Assembly (NCBI RefSeq): GCF_014842265.1 | Contig: NZ_JACYVI010000007.1 | Span: 202,002-266,001, forward strand | Reading direction: 5' to 3' | Length of the DNA: 64,000 nt | From: Pseudomonas sp. CFBP 13711 | GTDB taxonomy: Bacteria; Pseudomonadota; Gammaproteobacteria; Pseudomonadales; Pseudomonadaceae | Shown: positions 1 through 10,000 of the stretch, piece after piece | Layout: each line of letters starts with the position of its first letter | Position numbering within the stretch: the first letter of the stretch is position 1 | Notes under the pieces: generated by a model | The model's input: only the letters and a program-made list of their open reading frames with translations | Told to the model about the DNA's origin: nothing | Database searches by the model: none | Translations under genes and position numbers: made by a program

Positions 1-1035
1 ATGAGAATTCTGATCGTAGGGCCCAGCTGGGTCGGTGACATGGTGATGGCGCAGACGCTGTTCCAGTGCCTCAAGCAGCGTCACCCGCAGTGCGAAATCG
101 ATGTGCTGGCGCCCGAGTGGAGCCGGCCGATTCTTGAGCGCATGCCCGAAGTGCGCACGGCCTTGAGCTTCCCGCTCGGCCATGGCGCGCTGGAGCTGGC
201 CACGCGCCGGCGCATCGGCAAATCCCTCAAGGGCCAGTACGATCAGGCGATTCTGCTGCCCAACTCGCTGAAGTCGGCGCTGGTGCCATTCTTCGCCGGT
301 ATTCCCAAGCGCACCGGCTGGCGTGGCGAATTTCGCTATGGCCTGCTCAACGACGTGCGCACCCTCGACAAGCAGCGCTACCCGCTGATGATCGAACGCT
401 TCATGGCGCAGGCCTACGACAAAGGCGCCGAGTTGCCGCACCCTTATCCCAAACCCAGCCTGCAAATCGAAACGGCGAGTCGCGACGCGGCGCTAACCAA
501 GTTCGGTCTGAGCCTCGACCGGCCGGTGCTCGCGCTGTGCCCGGGCGCCGAGTTCGGTGAATCCAAGCGCTGGCCTTCCGAGCACTACGCCAAGGTTGCC
601 GAAGCGAAGATCCGTGAAGGCTGGCAAGTCTGGCTATTCGGCTCGAAGAGCGACCACGCCGTGGGCGAAAGCATCCGCGAGCGGCTGATTCCGGGCCTGC
701 GCGAAGAATCCATGAACCTCAGCGGCGGCACCTCACTGGCCGAAGCCATTGACCTGCTGTCCTGCGCGGACGCAGTCGTCTCCAACGATTCCGGGCTGAT
801 GCACGTGGCCGCCGCGCTGAATCGCCCGCTGGTGGCGGTCTACGGTTCAACCTCGCCGGGCTTTACGCCGCCGCTGGCCGATGAAGTCGAGATCGTCCGC
901 CTCGGCATCGAGTGCAGCCCGTGCTTCGAGCGCACCTGCCGTTTCGGCCATTACAATTGCCTGCGCCTGCTGGAGCCGGACTCGGTGATCCAGGCCCTCG
1001 GCCGTATTGGCGCCGCCCCGGTCGAGGTCGCCTGA
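1..1035 (+). CDS. waaF: ADP-heptose:LPS heptosyltransferase II
   Basis: A 344-residue GT9-family enzyme that adds the second L-glycero-D-manno-heptose to the LPS inner core on the cytoplasmic side of the inner membrane. The N-terminus (MRILIVGPSWVGDMVMAQ) is the typical WaaF start. The C-terminal lobe carries the GT9 donor-site pattern SNDSGLMHVAAAL followed by YGSTSPGFTPP, and a Cys-rich tail (CSPCFERTCRFGHYNC). Length is normal for the family. The window begins exactly at the ATG, so the promoter is not visible. The stop lies one base before the waaC TTG, so both are probably in one operon with waaG and waaP. Confidence 0.96.
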   Translation: MRILIVGPSWVGDMVMAQTLFQCLKQRHPQCEIDVLAPEWSRPILERMPEVRTALSFPLGHGALELATRRRIGKSLKGQYDQAILLPNSLKSALVPFFAGIPKRTGWRGEFRYGLLNDVRTLDKQRYPLMIERFMAQAYDKGAELPHPYPKPSLQIETASRDAALTKFGLSLDRPVLALCPGAEFGESKRWPSEHYAKVAEAKIREGWQVWLFGSKSDHAVGESIRERLIPGLREESMNLSGGTSLAEAIDLLSCADAVVSNDSGLMHVAAALNRPLVAVYGSTSPGFTPPLADEVEIVRLGIECSPCFERTCRFGHYNCLRLLEPDSVIQALGRIGAAPVEVA

Positions 1036-1036
1036 C

Positions 1037-2101
1037 TTGCGGGTACTGCTGATCAAAACCTCGTCACTGGGTGACGTGATCCACACCTTGCCCGCGCTGA
1101 CGGACGCCATGGGCGCGCTGCCGGGCATCCAGTTCGACTGGGTGGTGGAAGAGGGCTTCGCCGAGATTCCGACCTGGCATCCAGCGGTCGCCAACGTCAT
1201 TCCGGTGGCCATCCGTCGCTGGCGCAAGAACCTCTGGCAGACCCTCAAAAACGGTGAATGGCGCCAGTTCAAACAGCGTCTGCGCGACACCCGTTACGAT
1301 CTGGTGATCGACGCCCAGGGCCTGCTGAAAAGCGCCTGGCTTACCCGCTACGTCAGAGCGCCCATCGCCGGGCTGGACAAGACTTCTGCGCGGGAGCCCA
1401 TGGCCGCTCGCTTCTACAATCGCCCCTACGCCGTTGCCCGCGGCCAGCATGCGGTCGAGCGTTTGCGTCAGCTGTTCGCCCAGGCGTTGGGCTATCAGGT
1501 GCCTGCGGGATTGGGCGATTACGGCCTTGACCGCAGCCGCCTGCTCACTGCCACAAACGACGCGCCCTTCGTACTGTTTCTGCACGGCACCACGTGGGAC
1601 ACCAAACATTGGCCCGAGCTTTACTGGCGGCAATTGGCCGAACGAATGATCGGTCAGGGACTTGAAGTGCGTCTTCCGTGGGGCAACCCGGCCGAGAAGG
1701 CACGAGCCGAACGCATTGCCGATGGCCTTGATAATGCCGTCGTGTTGCCCAAACTCAATCTGGCAGGGGTTGCTCGCGTACTGGCGAGCGCCCAGAGTTG
1801 CGTCGCGGTGGACACCGGTCTTGGTCATCTGGCTGCAGCGCTGGACGTACCGACCCTGTCGCTGTTCGGCCCGACCAATCCGGGCCTGACCGGCGCGTAC
1901 GGCCGGTCGCAGGTTCATCTGGCGGCCGATTACCCCGCCTGCGCGCCGTGCCTGCAAAAGAAATGCACCTACCGACCGACGCCTGAAGATCAGCGTCAGG
2001 TCGATACCGAACGCGAGTGGCCCATGTGCTTCACTCGCCTGAATCCCGAGCGGGTAGCGAACCAGTTAGGCGCGCTATTGCTGGCAAAGGAACATCCCTG
2101 A
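1037..2101 (+). CDS. waaC: ADP-heptose:LPS heptosyltransferase I
   Basis: A 354-residue GT9 enzyme that transfers the first heptose onto Kdo2-lipid A. I place the start at TTG 1037, one base after the waaF stop. From there the protein reads LRVLLIKTSSLGDVIHTLPA, the conserved WaaC N-terminus. An upstream in-frame ATG at 1007 would add ten unrelated residues inside waaF. The C-terminal lobe has the donor-site motif VDTGLGHLAAALDVPTLSLF and then GPTNPGLTGAYG. The TGA stop overlaps the waaG ATG (TGATG), which implies translational coupling. Confidence 0.95.
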   Translation: MRVLLIKTSSLGDVIHTLPALTDAMGALPGIQFDWVVEEGFAEIPTWHPAVANVIPVAIRRWRKNLWQTLKNGEWRQFKQRLRDTRYDLVIDAQGLLKSAWLTRYVRAPIAGLDKTSAREPMAARFYNRPYAVARGQHAVERLRQLFAQALGYQVPAGLGDYGLDRSRLLTATNDAPFVLFLHGTTWDTKHWPELYWRQLAERMIGQGLEVRLPWGNPAEKARAERIADGLDNAVVLPKLNLAGVARVLASAQSCVAVDTGLGHLAAALDVPTLSLFGPTNPGLTGAYGRSQVHLAADYPACAPCLQKKCTYRPTPEDQRQVDTEREWPMCFTRLNPERVANQLGALLLAKEHP

Positions 2102-3225
2102 TGCAACTGGCATTCGTGCTTTATAAATACTTCCCCTTCGGTGGCCTGCAGCGCGACTTCATGCGCATCGCCCTGGAGTGCCAGCAGCGCGGCCATAAAA
2201 TCCGCGTCTACACGTTGATCTGGGAAGGCGACGTGCCGCCCGGCTTCGAAGTGCTGGTGGCGCCGGTCAAGGCAATCTTCAACCACCGTCGCAACGAAAA
2301 GCTCACCGACTGGATGAACGCCGACCTGGCCAAGCGTCCCGTGGACCGGCTGATTGGTTTCAACAAGATGCCCGGCCTGGACGTGTATTACGCCGCCGAC
2401 GGCTGTTACGAAGACAAGGCCCAGAACCTGCGCCACGGCCTGTACAAATACTGGGGCCGCTACCGTCACTTCGCCGACTACGAGCGCGCGGTGTTCGGCA
2501 AAGACGCGAAGACCGAAGTGCTGATGATTTCCGAAGTGCAGCAGCCGCTGTTCATCAAGCATTACGACACGCCGCTGGAACGCTTTCATCTGTTGCCGCC
2601 GGGGATCTCCCAGGACCGCCGGGCGCCGCCGAATGCCGCCGAAATCCGCGCTGAATTTCGTCGGGAATTCAAGCTGGCCGACGATGACCTGCTGCTCGTG
2701 CAGATCGGCTCCGGCTTCAAGACCAAGGGCGTCGATCGCAGCCTCAAGGCGCTGGCGGCGCTGCCCGCAGAATTGAAAAAACGCACGCGCCTGTTTGTCA
2801 TCGGCCAGGACGACCCCAAGGTATTCCAGGTGCAGAGCACGACGCTGGGCCTGGGCGATCACGTCACCTTCATGAAAGGGCGCAGCGACATTCCGCGTTT
2901 TCTGTTGGGCGCCGACCTGTTGATTCATCCGGCGTACAACGAAAACACCGGCACCGTGCTGCTTGAAGCGCTGGTGGCAGGACTCCCGGTGCTGGTCAGT
3001 GCTGTGTGCGGCTATGCCCATTACATCGCCGAAGCCGACAGCGGTCTGGTGCTCGATGAGCCGTTCGAACAGAGCCAGCTCAATCAATACCTGGCCCGCA
3101 TCCTCAAGGACGACACCGCGCGCAGCACCTGGAGCCGCAACGGGCTGGCATTCGCCGAGACGGCTGATCTTTACAGCATGCCGCAGCACGCTGCGGATGT
3201 GATTCTGGCGGAGCACCACGGATGA
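2101..3225 (+). CDS. waaG: LPS core glycosyltransferase WaaG (GT4)
   Basis: A 374-residue GT4 glycosyltransferase that adds the first hexose-type sugar to inner-core heptose II. The ATG at 2101 overlaps the waaC stop and gives MQLAFVLYKYFPFGGLQRDF, with the acceptor-side Gly-rich loop FGGLQRD. The donor half shows LLVQIGSGFKTKGVDRSLKA and the GT4 E-x7-E region (NENTGTVLLEALVAGLPVLV). An in-frame start at 2017 lies wholly inside waaC and is rejected. The end overlaps waaP by four bases (ATGA). Confidence 0.94.
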   Translation: MQLAFVLYKYFPFGGLQRDFMRIALECQQRGHKIRVYTLIWEGDVPPGFEVLVAPVKAIFNHRRNEKLTDWMNADLAKRPVDRLIGFNKMPGLDVYYAADGCYEDKAQNLRHGLYKYWGRYRHFADYERAVFGKDAKTEVLMISEVQQPLFIKHYDTPLERFHLLPPGISQDRRAPPNAAEIRAEFRREFKLADDDLLLVQIGSGFKTKGVDRSLKALAALPAELKKRTRLFVIGQDDPKVFQVQSTTLGLGDHVTFMKGRSDIPRFLLGADLLIHPAYNENTGTVLLEALVAGLPVLVSAVCGYAHYIAEADSGLVLDEPFEQSQLNQYLARILKDDTARSTWSRNGLAFAETADLYSMPQHAADVILAEHHG

Positions 3226-4028
3226 AACTGATCCTTGCTGAACCCTTCAAGACCCTCTGGGCCGGGCGCGATGCGTTCGAGGCCGTCGAGGCGCTGGAAG
3301 GCCAGGTCTACCGCGAACTCGAGAACCGGCGCACCTTGCGCACGGAGGTCGACGGGCGCGGTTATTTCGTCAAGATCCATCGCGGCATCGGCTGGGGTGA
3401 AGTGGCGAAAAACCTGCTGACTGCCAAATTGCCGGTGCTCGGCGCGGGTCAGGAGTGGGACGCGGTCAATCGCCTGCATGAAGTCGGCGTGCCGACCATG
3501 ACTGCCGTGGCGTACGGTGAGCGCGGCAACAACCCGGCGATGCAGCATTCGTTCATCATCACCGAAGAGCTGGCCCCGACCGAGAGCCTGGAAGATGTCA
3601 GCCTCAACTGGCGCAACGAGCCGCCCGAGCCACGCATGAAGCGCGCGTACATCGCCGAAGTGGCGCGGCTGGTCGGGATGATGCACCGCGCCGGGGTCAA
3701 TCACCGCGACTGCTACATCTGTCATTTTCTGCTGCACACCGACACGCCGGTCACGCCCGATAGCTTCCGACTCTCGGTGATCGACCTGCACCGCGCCCAG
3801 ACGCGCCCGGCGATCACCCAGCGCTGGCGCAATAAAGACCTGGCCGCGCTGTATTTCTCGGCGATGGACATCGGCCTGACCCGGCGCGACAAACTGCGGT
3901 TTCTCAAGGGCTATTTCCAGCAGCCGCTGCGGCAGATCCTGGCCCAGGAATCGGCGCTGTTGAGCTGGCTTGAAGGCAAGGCCGAGAAGCTCTATCAGCG
4001 CAAACTGCGCTACGGGGACGCGCTCTGA
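3222..4028 (+). CDS. waaP: LPS core heptose I kinase WaaP
   Basis: A 268-residue inner-membrane-associated kinase that phosphorylates core heptose I. In P. aeruginosa WaaP is essential and is linked to outer-membrane barrier function. The sequence shows the WaaP catalytic loop HRDCYICHF (His161, Asp163) and a metal-binding IDLHRA segment that replaces the usual DFG. The N-terminal MKLILAEPFKTLWAGRDAF is characteristic of the family. The gene overlaps waaG by four bases and ends on the A of the next ATG, so waaF to the next two kinases look like one coupled operon. Confidence 0.95.
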   Translation: MKLILAEPFKTLWAGRDAFEAVEALEGQVYRELENRRTLRTEVDGRGYFVKIHRGIGWGEVAKNLLTAKLPVLGAGQEWDAVNRLHEVGVPTMTAVAYGERGNNPAMQHSFIITEELAPTESLEDVSLNWRNEPPEPRMKRAYIAEVARLVGMMHRAGVNHRDCYICHFLLHTDTPVTPDSFRLSVIDLHRAQTRPAITQRWRNKDLAALYFSAMDIGLTRRDKLRFLKGYFQQPLRQILAQESALLSWLEGKAEKLYQRKLRYGDAL

Positions 4029-4762
4029 TGGCGGGCTGGAATCTGGAGCCTGGCTACGCCGCGCTGACGGACGACTTCGGCACCCTCGACGCGGTGTTCG
4101 CCCTCAAAGGCGAGCGCCTGACCCGGGATCCGCTTTCCGAAGTCATCCGCGTCGAACGCGGTGGCGTGAACTACTACGTCAAGCGCTACGTCGCGGCGGG
4201 CAAGGGTTTGCGCCGGTATCTGGGACGGCCCCGGGTCAAGTCCGAATGGCAAAACCTAAAGCGCTTCGCCAAGTGGGGCATCCCGACCGCAGAAGTCGTC
4301 GCCTGGGGCCTGGAGCGCAATGGCGCTGCGTATGATCGCGGCGCGCTGATCACTCGGGAGCTGCCGCGTACCGAAGACCTGTCCGAACTGGCGCGGGTCA
4401 ACGACATGCGCCTCGACAGCCGCGCGTGGGTCAATGGCGTCAGCCAGCAGGTCGCGCGCTACACGCGGACCATGCACGATCATCACTTCACCCATAACGA
4501 TCTGAAGTGGCGCAACCTGCTGGTGGACGATCAGGCGACGGTGTTCCTCATCGACTGCCCCAACGGCGCGTTCTGGGTCAGCTTCATGCTGCGTTACCGG
4601 ATCACCAAAGACCTCGCGTGCCTGGACAAGGTCGCCAAATATCACCTGTCGGCCACCCAGCGCCTGCGGTTCTATCTGCAATATCGTGGTCGTGAACGCT
4701 TGAATGATTCTGACAAGAAGCGCATCCGCCACATCGTCAGTTTTTTTGAGGGTCGCGAATGA
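4028..4762 (+). CDS. LPS core kinase (Kdo/WaaP family)
   Basis: A 244-residue protein with the Kdo/WaaP kinase fold, the second kinase of the locus. The visible catalytic loop is HNDLKWRNLL (His156, Asp158, Asn163). The metal-binding aspartate sits in FLIDCPNGAF, and an N-lobe VNYYVKRY segment supplies a candidate ATP-binding lysine. The P. aeruginosa core locus has equivalent accessory kinases named wapP and wapQ. I cannot say which of those names applies, so no symbol is given. Probable role: phosphorylation of another inner-core heptose position. Its ATG overlaps the waaP stop, and its end overlaps the next kinase by four bases. Confidence 0.88.
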   Translation: MAGWNLEPGYAALTDDFGTLDAVFALKGERLTRDPLSEVIRVERGGVNYYVKRYVAAGKGLRRYLGRPRVKSEWQNLKRFAKWGIPTAEVVAWGLERNGAAYDRGALITRELPRTEDLSELARVNDMRLDSRAWVNGVSQQVARYTRTMHDHHFTHNDLKWRNLLVDDQATVFLIDCPNGAFWVSFMLRYRITKDLACLDKVAKYHLSATQRLRFYLQYRGRERLNDSDKKRIRHIVSFFEGRE

Positions 4763-5514
4763 CTGTTTTCATTGCTGACGCCGACCGGGGGCTGCTCGAA
4801 CGGCATGGTCTGGCGGACTTCGATGCGTTGTGGAACGTAGAGCTCGATGCGGTGGATGAGCCCAACACCGGCCGTGGCGGCTGGAGCAGTGTGTTTCGCC
4901 TGGAGCTGGAAGGCTCCGGCTACTACCTCAAACGCCAGAGCAATTACCTGACGTACACCCTGCATCACCCGTTTGGCGAGCCGTCTTTCTCCCGTGAGTT
5001 TCGCAACATCAGCCTGTATCAGAAGCTGGGCATTCCGGCGCTGCATGCAGTGTTCTACGCGGACAGGAAAGTCGACGGTGAGCGCCGCGCAATCCTGATG
5101 ACCCGCGCGCTGGATGGCTGGACCGATCTGGACACGCTGTTGCAGGACTGGCACGAGCGGCCGGCCACCGAGCGTCTGGCGATTCTGCAGGCGTGCGGGC
5201 AACTGGCGCGCACGCTGCACAGGGCCGGTCAGGTGCACGGCTGTTTCTACCCCAAGCATATTTTCATGCGGGCCCGGGGCGGTGAGTACATGGCGCAGCT
5301 GATCGACCTTGAGAAGACGCGCAAGTCGATCTTCGGCCAGCGCGACCGGGTCAAGGACATTGAGCCTCTTCTGCGCCGCGCACCGGTCTGGAACGAAACG
5401 GAAATCCGCGAGCTGCTCGCCGCTTATCTGAACGCCCCGGTCGATAGCGGTCTGGTTGACACCTGGTGGCAGCGTGTCGCCAAACGGGGCAGTCACAAGC
5501 GCCGTGAGCGGTAA
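4759..5514 (+). CDS. InaA-type LPS kinase-like protein
   Basis: A 251-residue member of the InaA branch of Kdo/WaaP-like kinases. The N-lobe contains GGWSSVFRLEL and YYLKRQSNYL. The catalytic-loop position reads HGCFYPKHIF (His160, Gly161, Cys162), so Cys stands where waaP next door has the catalytic Asp. The downstream IDLEKTRK keeps the metal-site Asp. As far as I recall, this HGxxYPKH form is usual for InaA proteins, which makes it a branch feature rather than a lesion. Its enzymatic status is therefore uncertain. The gene overlaps the upstream kinase by four bases and precedes a 51-base gap. Confidence 0.85.
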   Translation: MTVFIADADRGLLERHGLADFDALWNVELDAVDEPNTGRGGWSSVFRLELEGSGYYLKRQSNYLTYTLHHPFGEPSFSREFRNISLYQKLGIPALHAVFYADRKVDGERRAILMTRALDGWTDLDTLLQDWHERPATERLAILQACGQLARTLHRAGQVHGCFYPKHIFMRARGGEYMAQLIDLEKTRKSIFGQRDRVKDIEPLLRRAPVWNETEIRELLAAYLNAPVDSGLVDTWWQRVAKRGSHKRRER

Positions 5515-5565
5515 ACAGAATTCCGTTTGAAATGCATAATCTGGGCTTGATCAAAGAGGGCGCCG

Positions 5566-7017
5566 ATGCGTTTGTCTGAACTGAAAAACGCCGGTCGCAC
5601 CCCGGCGCTGCCGATGAACATCGCGCTGGAGGATGCCGCCGGTCCTGCCGAGCTGCAATTGCTCAGCCTGCTGCGCGTCCTGCCCGGTCAACGCTATGTA
5701 GGCGCCGGCATCTGGCGTGGGCGCACGGTGCTGGCGAAATTACTGGTCGGTCCCAAAGCCCCTCGGCATTTTCAGCGTGAACGCGATGGCGTACAGGCGC
5801 TGGCGAAACAGGGCTTGCCAACGCCGTTGCTGTTGGCCGACGGGCTGCAGGAAGGCGAGGGCGGCTGGCTGTTGTTCGAGTTTCTGGATCAAGCCCAGAG
5901 CTTGGGCGATACCTGGAAATCAGTGGAAAACCTGCCACCGCTGGCCGATGAGCAACAGTCAGTGCTCGGCGATGCCCTGGCCGCGGTGGGTCAGATGCAC
6001 GCCAAAGGCCTGTGGCAGGAAGACCTGCACCTCGACAACCTGCTGCGTCAGGGCTCCACGCTGTATTTGATTGACGGCGCGGGCATTCGCGTCGAAGAAG
6101 CCGGCAAGCCGTTGTCGCGGCAAAAGGTGTTGGAAAACCTCGGCGTGTTCTTCGCCCAGTTGCCCAAGTCGCTGGAGCCGTTCACCGAAGAATTGCTGGT
6201 CTATTACCTGCTGAGCAACGGCGAGCACGGCTTGCCGGTCGAGGCGCTGCAAAAGCAGATCGACAAGGTACGCAGTTGGCGCTTGCGGGATTACCTGAAC
6301 AAGATCGGCCGTGAATGCAGCCTGTTCAGCGTTGAAGACGGGCCGTTTGCCCTGCGTGCGATTCGTCGCGAAGAAGTCGCCGGAATGCTGCCGGTGCTGG
6401 AAAAGGCCGACGCGCTGGTTGACGGCGGTCATCTGTACAAGACCGGGGGCGCGGCCAGCGTCGCCAGGGTAGACGTCGCCGGCCGCGAGTTGGTGATCAA
6501 ACGCTACAACATCAAGAACCTGGCCCACTGGCTCAAGCGTTTCTGGCGACCGTCCCGTGCCTGGCACTCGTGGCGTGAAGGCAATCGGTTGCGGTTTCTC
6601 GGCATCGCCACCCCCAAACCGCTGGCGCTGCTGGAAAAACGCTTTTTATGGCTACGCCGCGAGGCGTATCTGGTGACCGAGTTCCTGCCGGGGCCCGACA
6701 TCATCGAGCGCTTTGCGCCCTACGTGGCTAACGGCGATGCGCCGGAAGCCGAGTTGCAGGCGCTGGATACGCTGTTTGCGCAGTTGATCCGTGAGCGCAT
6801 CAGCCACGGCGATCTCAAGGGTCACAACGTGTTCTGGCAACAGGATCGCTGGTCGCTCATCGATCTGGACGCCATGTGTCAGCACGGCTCTCAAGCCTCG
6901 TTCGCGACGGCGTTCGCCAAAGATCGCGCGCGCTTCATGCGCAACTGGCCGGCGGACAGCGCGCTGCACCAAGTGCTGGAGCAGCGCATTCCGACGGTTT
7001 CAAAGACGCCGGACTGA
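5566..7017 (+). CDS. tandem double-kinase LPS core protein
   Basis: A 483-residue protein with two kinase-like domains in one chain. The first (about residues 1-240) has the loop QEDLHLDNLL (Asp153, Asn158) followed by YLIDGAGI. The second (about 275-483) has HGDLKGHNVF (His414, Asp416) followed by SLIDLDAM. Both keep the catalytic Asp, while the first lacks the usual His. P. aeruginosa carries a comparable large kinase just after the smaller ones. The substrate is unknown; an LPS core sugar is inferred from position only. A 51-base spacer suggests a separate ribosome binding site. The stop is three bases from the stop of the convergent toxin gene. Confidence 0.85.
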   Translation: MRLSELKNAGRTPALPMNIALEDAAGPAELQLLSLLRVLPGQRYVGAGIWRGRTVLAKLLVGPKAPRHFQRERDGVQALAKQGLPTPLLLADGLQEGEGGWLLFEFLDQAQSLGDTWKSVENLPPLADEQQSVLGDALAAVGQMHAKGLWQEDLHLDNLLRQGSTLYLIDGAGIRVEEAGKPLSRQKVLENLGVFFAQLPKSLEPFTEELLVYYLLSNGEHGLPVEALQKQIDKVRSWRLRDYLNKIGRECSLFSVEDGPFALRAIRREEVAGMLPVLEKADALVDGGHLYKTGGAASVARVDVAGRELVIKRYNIKNLAHWLKRFWRPSRAWHSWREGNRLRFLGIATPKPLALLEKRFLWLRREAYLVTEFLPGPDIIERFAPYVANGDAPEAELQALDTLFAQLIRERISHGDLKGHNVFWQQDRWSLIDLDAMCQHGSQASFATAFAKDRARFMRNWPADSALHQVLEQRIPTVSKTPD

Positions 7018-7027
7018 CCGTCAGTCC
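7011..7027. terminator. short palindrome spanning two convergent stop codons
   Basis: A perfect 7-base inverted repeat (GGACTGA-CCG-TCAGTCC) contains the TGA of the double kinase and, on the other strand, the TGA of the giant toxin gene. There is no T-run on either side, so it would be a weak terminator at best. Only three bases separate the two convergent genes. Confidence 0.3.
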
Positions 7028-10000
7028 GCGTGCTTGAGGTTGATCTCCACCAGTGCGTCGATCAATGCCTGCACGTTATCGAACGGCTGGCGATGAACCT
7101 GCGGCCATGACTCGCGCTCGACGTAGGCTTTGCCAGCGGTATTGAACCGCACCGGCGTGTGCTTGAGGGTGCGGTCCCTTGAGCGATGCACGATCGTGGG
7201 CCGCAAGGGGGCGGACTCATCGAGCAGGAACATGCCCGGACTGTGCAGTCTGTCGCCGACGGGCGCAGCGAGTTGAGGACGTGGTGGCAGTTCGATCTCC
7301 ACGCGGAAATCATTCTGCACCAGCACTGGCTCATGACCCAGCCCCGCCGGGACCTGTTCGCCCGGATCGATCATGATGCCATGGCCTTTCCCCTGCGCCA
7401 CGTCCATCACCCGCACGCCAATCCCCTGTTCCAGCTCGGCGATGCCCGGGACGCTGTTTTTGAACGTGTTGGCATGGGTTTCACCCACCAGCGCCATCCA
7501 CTTGTGCGGCCCCATCACCTCTTGATGCTTGCGTATCGTGCGGGACGCAAAGTAGCTGAGCACCTGCTGGCGCGTTGTGTTGGAGTGGGTCGGCATATGG
7601 CGGATGAAGTAACTGGCGGCGCAGTCGATCGCGCGGATTTCAATGCCGTACCGCCTGGCCTGGACCACCAGCCTTTCGAACGAGTAGAGGCCGGTCGGGT
7701 CGGTCCGGAACGTCTGGTCCATGCGCTTGAGGTCGTGCAGCAGACGTTTGCTCATCAGCCCCGTTTCAGCGAAGCGGTCCAGGTCGGCCTGATGGACGTC
7801 CGTCAGCAAATGCTCCATGTACAGCGTCTTCACGTCCTGTCGCGCCAGATGCTCCATGTTGTCGAGGATGAAGCGCTTGCTGGCGCGTGCCGAATGGGAT
7901 TCGCCAATGACCACTCCGGATGTGTTTTCGTACAGCTCTTCGATGAACATGCTCAACGGCGTGTCGGCTTTTACCTCGGGCAGAGTCACCCGTTCAGGGA
8001 GGGCCAGGTTGAGCACTGAGCGCGCATCTTTCTGCAGCGTGTTCGCCAGTTCGAAGAACTTCTCCCGCACCTCCACCAAATGACTTTCGATGAAAAAGTA
8101 ATCGGGGTTGAGACCTCTGTGACGGAAGTTGGCCAGGTCATGAAAGATGCTCCGCATGTCGGCAGGCATCTGGTAGCGGTTGTCGATCAGCGACTGCTGA
8201 ATGGCGCCCAGGGGGTAGTCGTTGCTCCAGGTTGCGGCATCGGCGCGGGTCCAGTAGCCGGCCGGATTCCATTCGAAACCGTGATCACCGACGTAGGGGT
8301 TCACCTCGCTTCGGCGGTGGGAAACGATGGCGCGGCGATTCGGGTCCAAGCCCCACTCCAGGGGCGAACGTCGTTCGAAAAAGCCATACAGCGCGTCGTC
8401 CATCGACGTGCTGGATGGACTGACGGGCGAGGCTGCGCCGGCCCCGTTATCGATATTCGGATTGCCGATCTGTGCCTTGAAGTCCGCGCGCGACGCCGCG
8501 CTGCTGATGACGGCATCGCTGTCCACGGATATCTGGATCGGCGCGCCCAACGGCACATCTTCGACGCGCAGGCTGAGTACGCCTTGCAGTTCACTGATGC
8601 CTGGCTGTTGCTGCCAAGTGTTGGCGGTGCGGTGGTCGAGCAGCGCGATCCAGCGCCTGCCCGGGTGCTGCTGCACATCGCCGCTGATCACTTTGTGACC
8701 AAAGAAGACCGCCATCTTTTGGGGTGCGAGGGCATCACCTGCAGCGGATGCCATTTCGTTGCCCGCGTAGTCATAGCTGACCGATGAACTGAACGGACGA
8801 ACATCGATGCCGTGGCGGTGGGCCGCTTTGATCAGATGGTAATAGTCGTATTTTTCGCTGCCGTTCTTGAGCGCGCCCTCGTTCACGGTCTCCAGGTAGT
8901 GCTTGATCATGTGGGAGCCGCTGCGTGTCTTGCTGCCGAGTGCCTTGTATTTCTGCAGCTTGTGCGTGTGCTGGTCGGTCTGCAGATGCTCGATGTATAG
9001 CACCTCGACCTTGCGCTCCGCCAGCAATGGCATGTTGTCGATCAGCAGTTGTTTGCTGGCGATGGACGTCGGAGCTTCGCCAATCACTAGGCCGTTGGAT
9101 TTTTTCAGTGCGGCGTCGAAGAAGGCTTGAGTCGTCACGCCATCGGCCAGCACCGGCAACTCGGGTTTGCCGGGAAGGGGCGGGTGCTCGAAGAATGCTT
9201 TTGCATCGCGGTAGAGGTTCTGGCGCAACGTGCTGTAGGTCGAGCGACCGCCCTGGAAAATGTCGTCGAAAAACTCGTGCAGTCCGAACGGGCCTCCTTC
9301 AAATTGTTCAGCCTGCCTTGGGCTGACGATGCCGAAGACGTAGGGCTGCAGCGATTCCGGCATTTCGTAATCGCTCAAGTCGCCCACCGCCGTGGCGGGG
9401 CCTGCGGGGGGTTCGTCCAGTCGGCTGAACGAAGGCAGAACGCCGCCTCGCAAGCGCGCAGGCTCAAACAGCTGCCACTGGCCCTGGCGGTTGAGGCGCA
9501 CCGTCTGGCGGCCAAAAAAGGCGAACGGGTTGCGCGGATCGACGATCTGCCAGACGGCCAGCCTGGCGTCGTACTGGACCTGGTACGTCTGGCCCTGCAT
9601 GGCGATGTAAAAGTTGCCACGAACGATGCTGACACCTTGCCCGTGCGGGCGGCTTAGGGGGCGCGCGTCTGTCAGCGATACATCTACCGCGTGCAGCGGA
9701 GGTGAGACGGTATTTGCGACCCGCACCGGCGGGGTGTCCTGCTGCAATGCCCTCCATACGCCGGTCACATCGGTTTGCGCATAACGCCCTGTGGGCTGAA
9801 GGGTTTCGGGGATCAGCGCGTGGGTCCGGTAAAGCGGAACATGGCGGTTGGCAGACTGAGGCGCGGCCCAGAAGAGTTCGTTCTCCACCGCGACCGGCTG
9901 CAGTGTCTCTTCGGTGGCATGGGCAACCGAGCGGGCGTACCTGCCGGCGGTTTTTTGTCCTGTCAGATCCTTCAAAATGCCGCCGAGCCCTTTCATTCCC

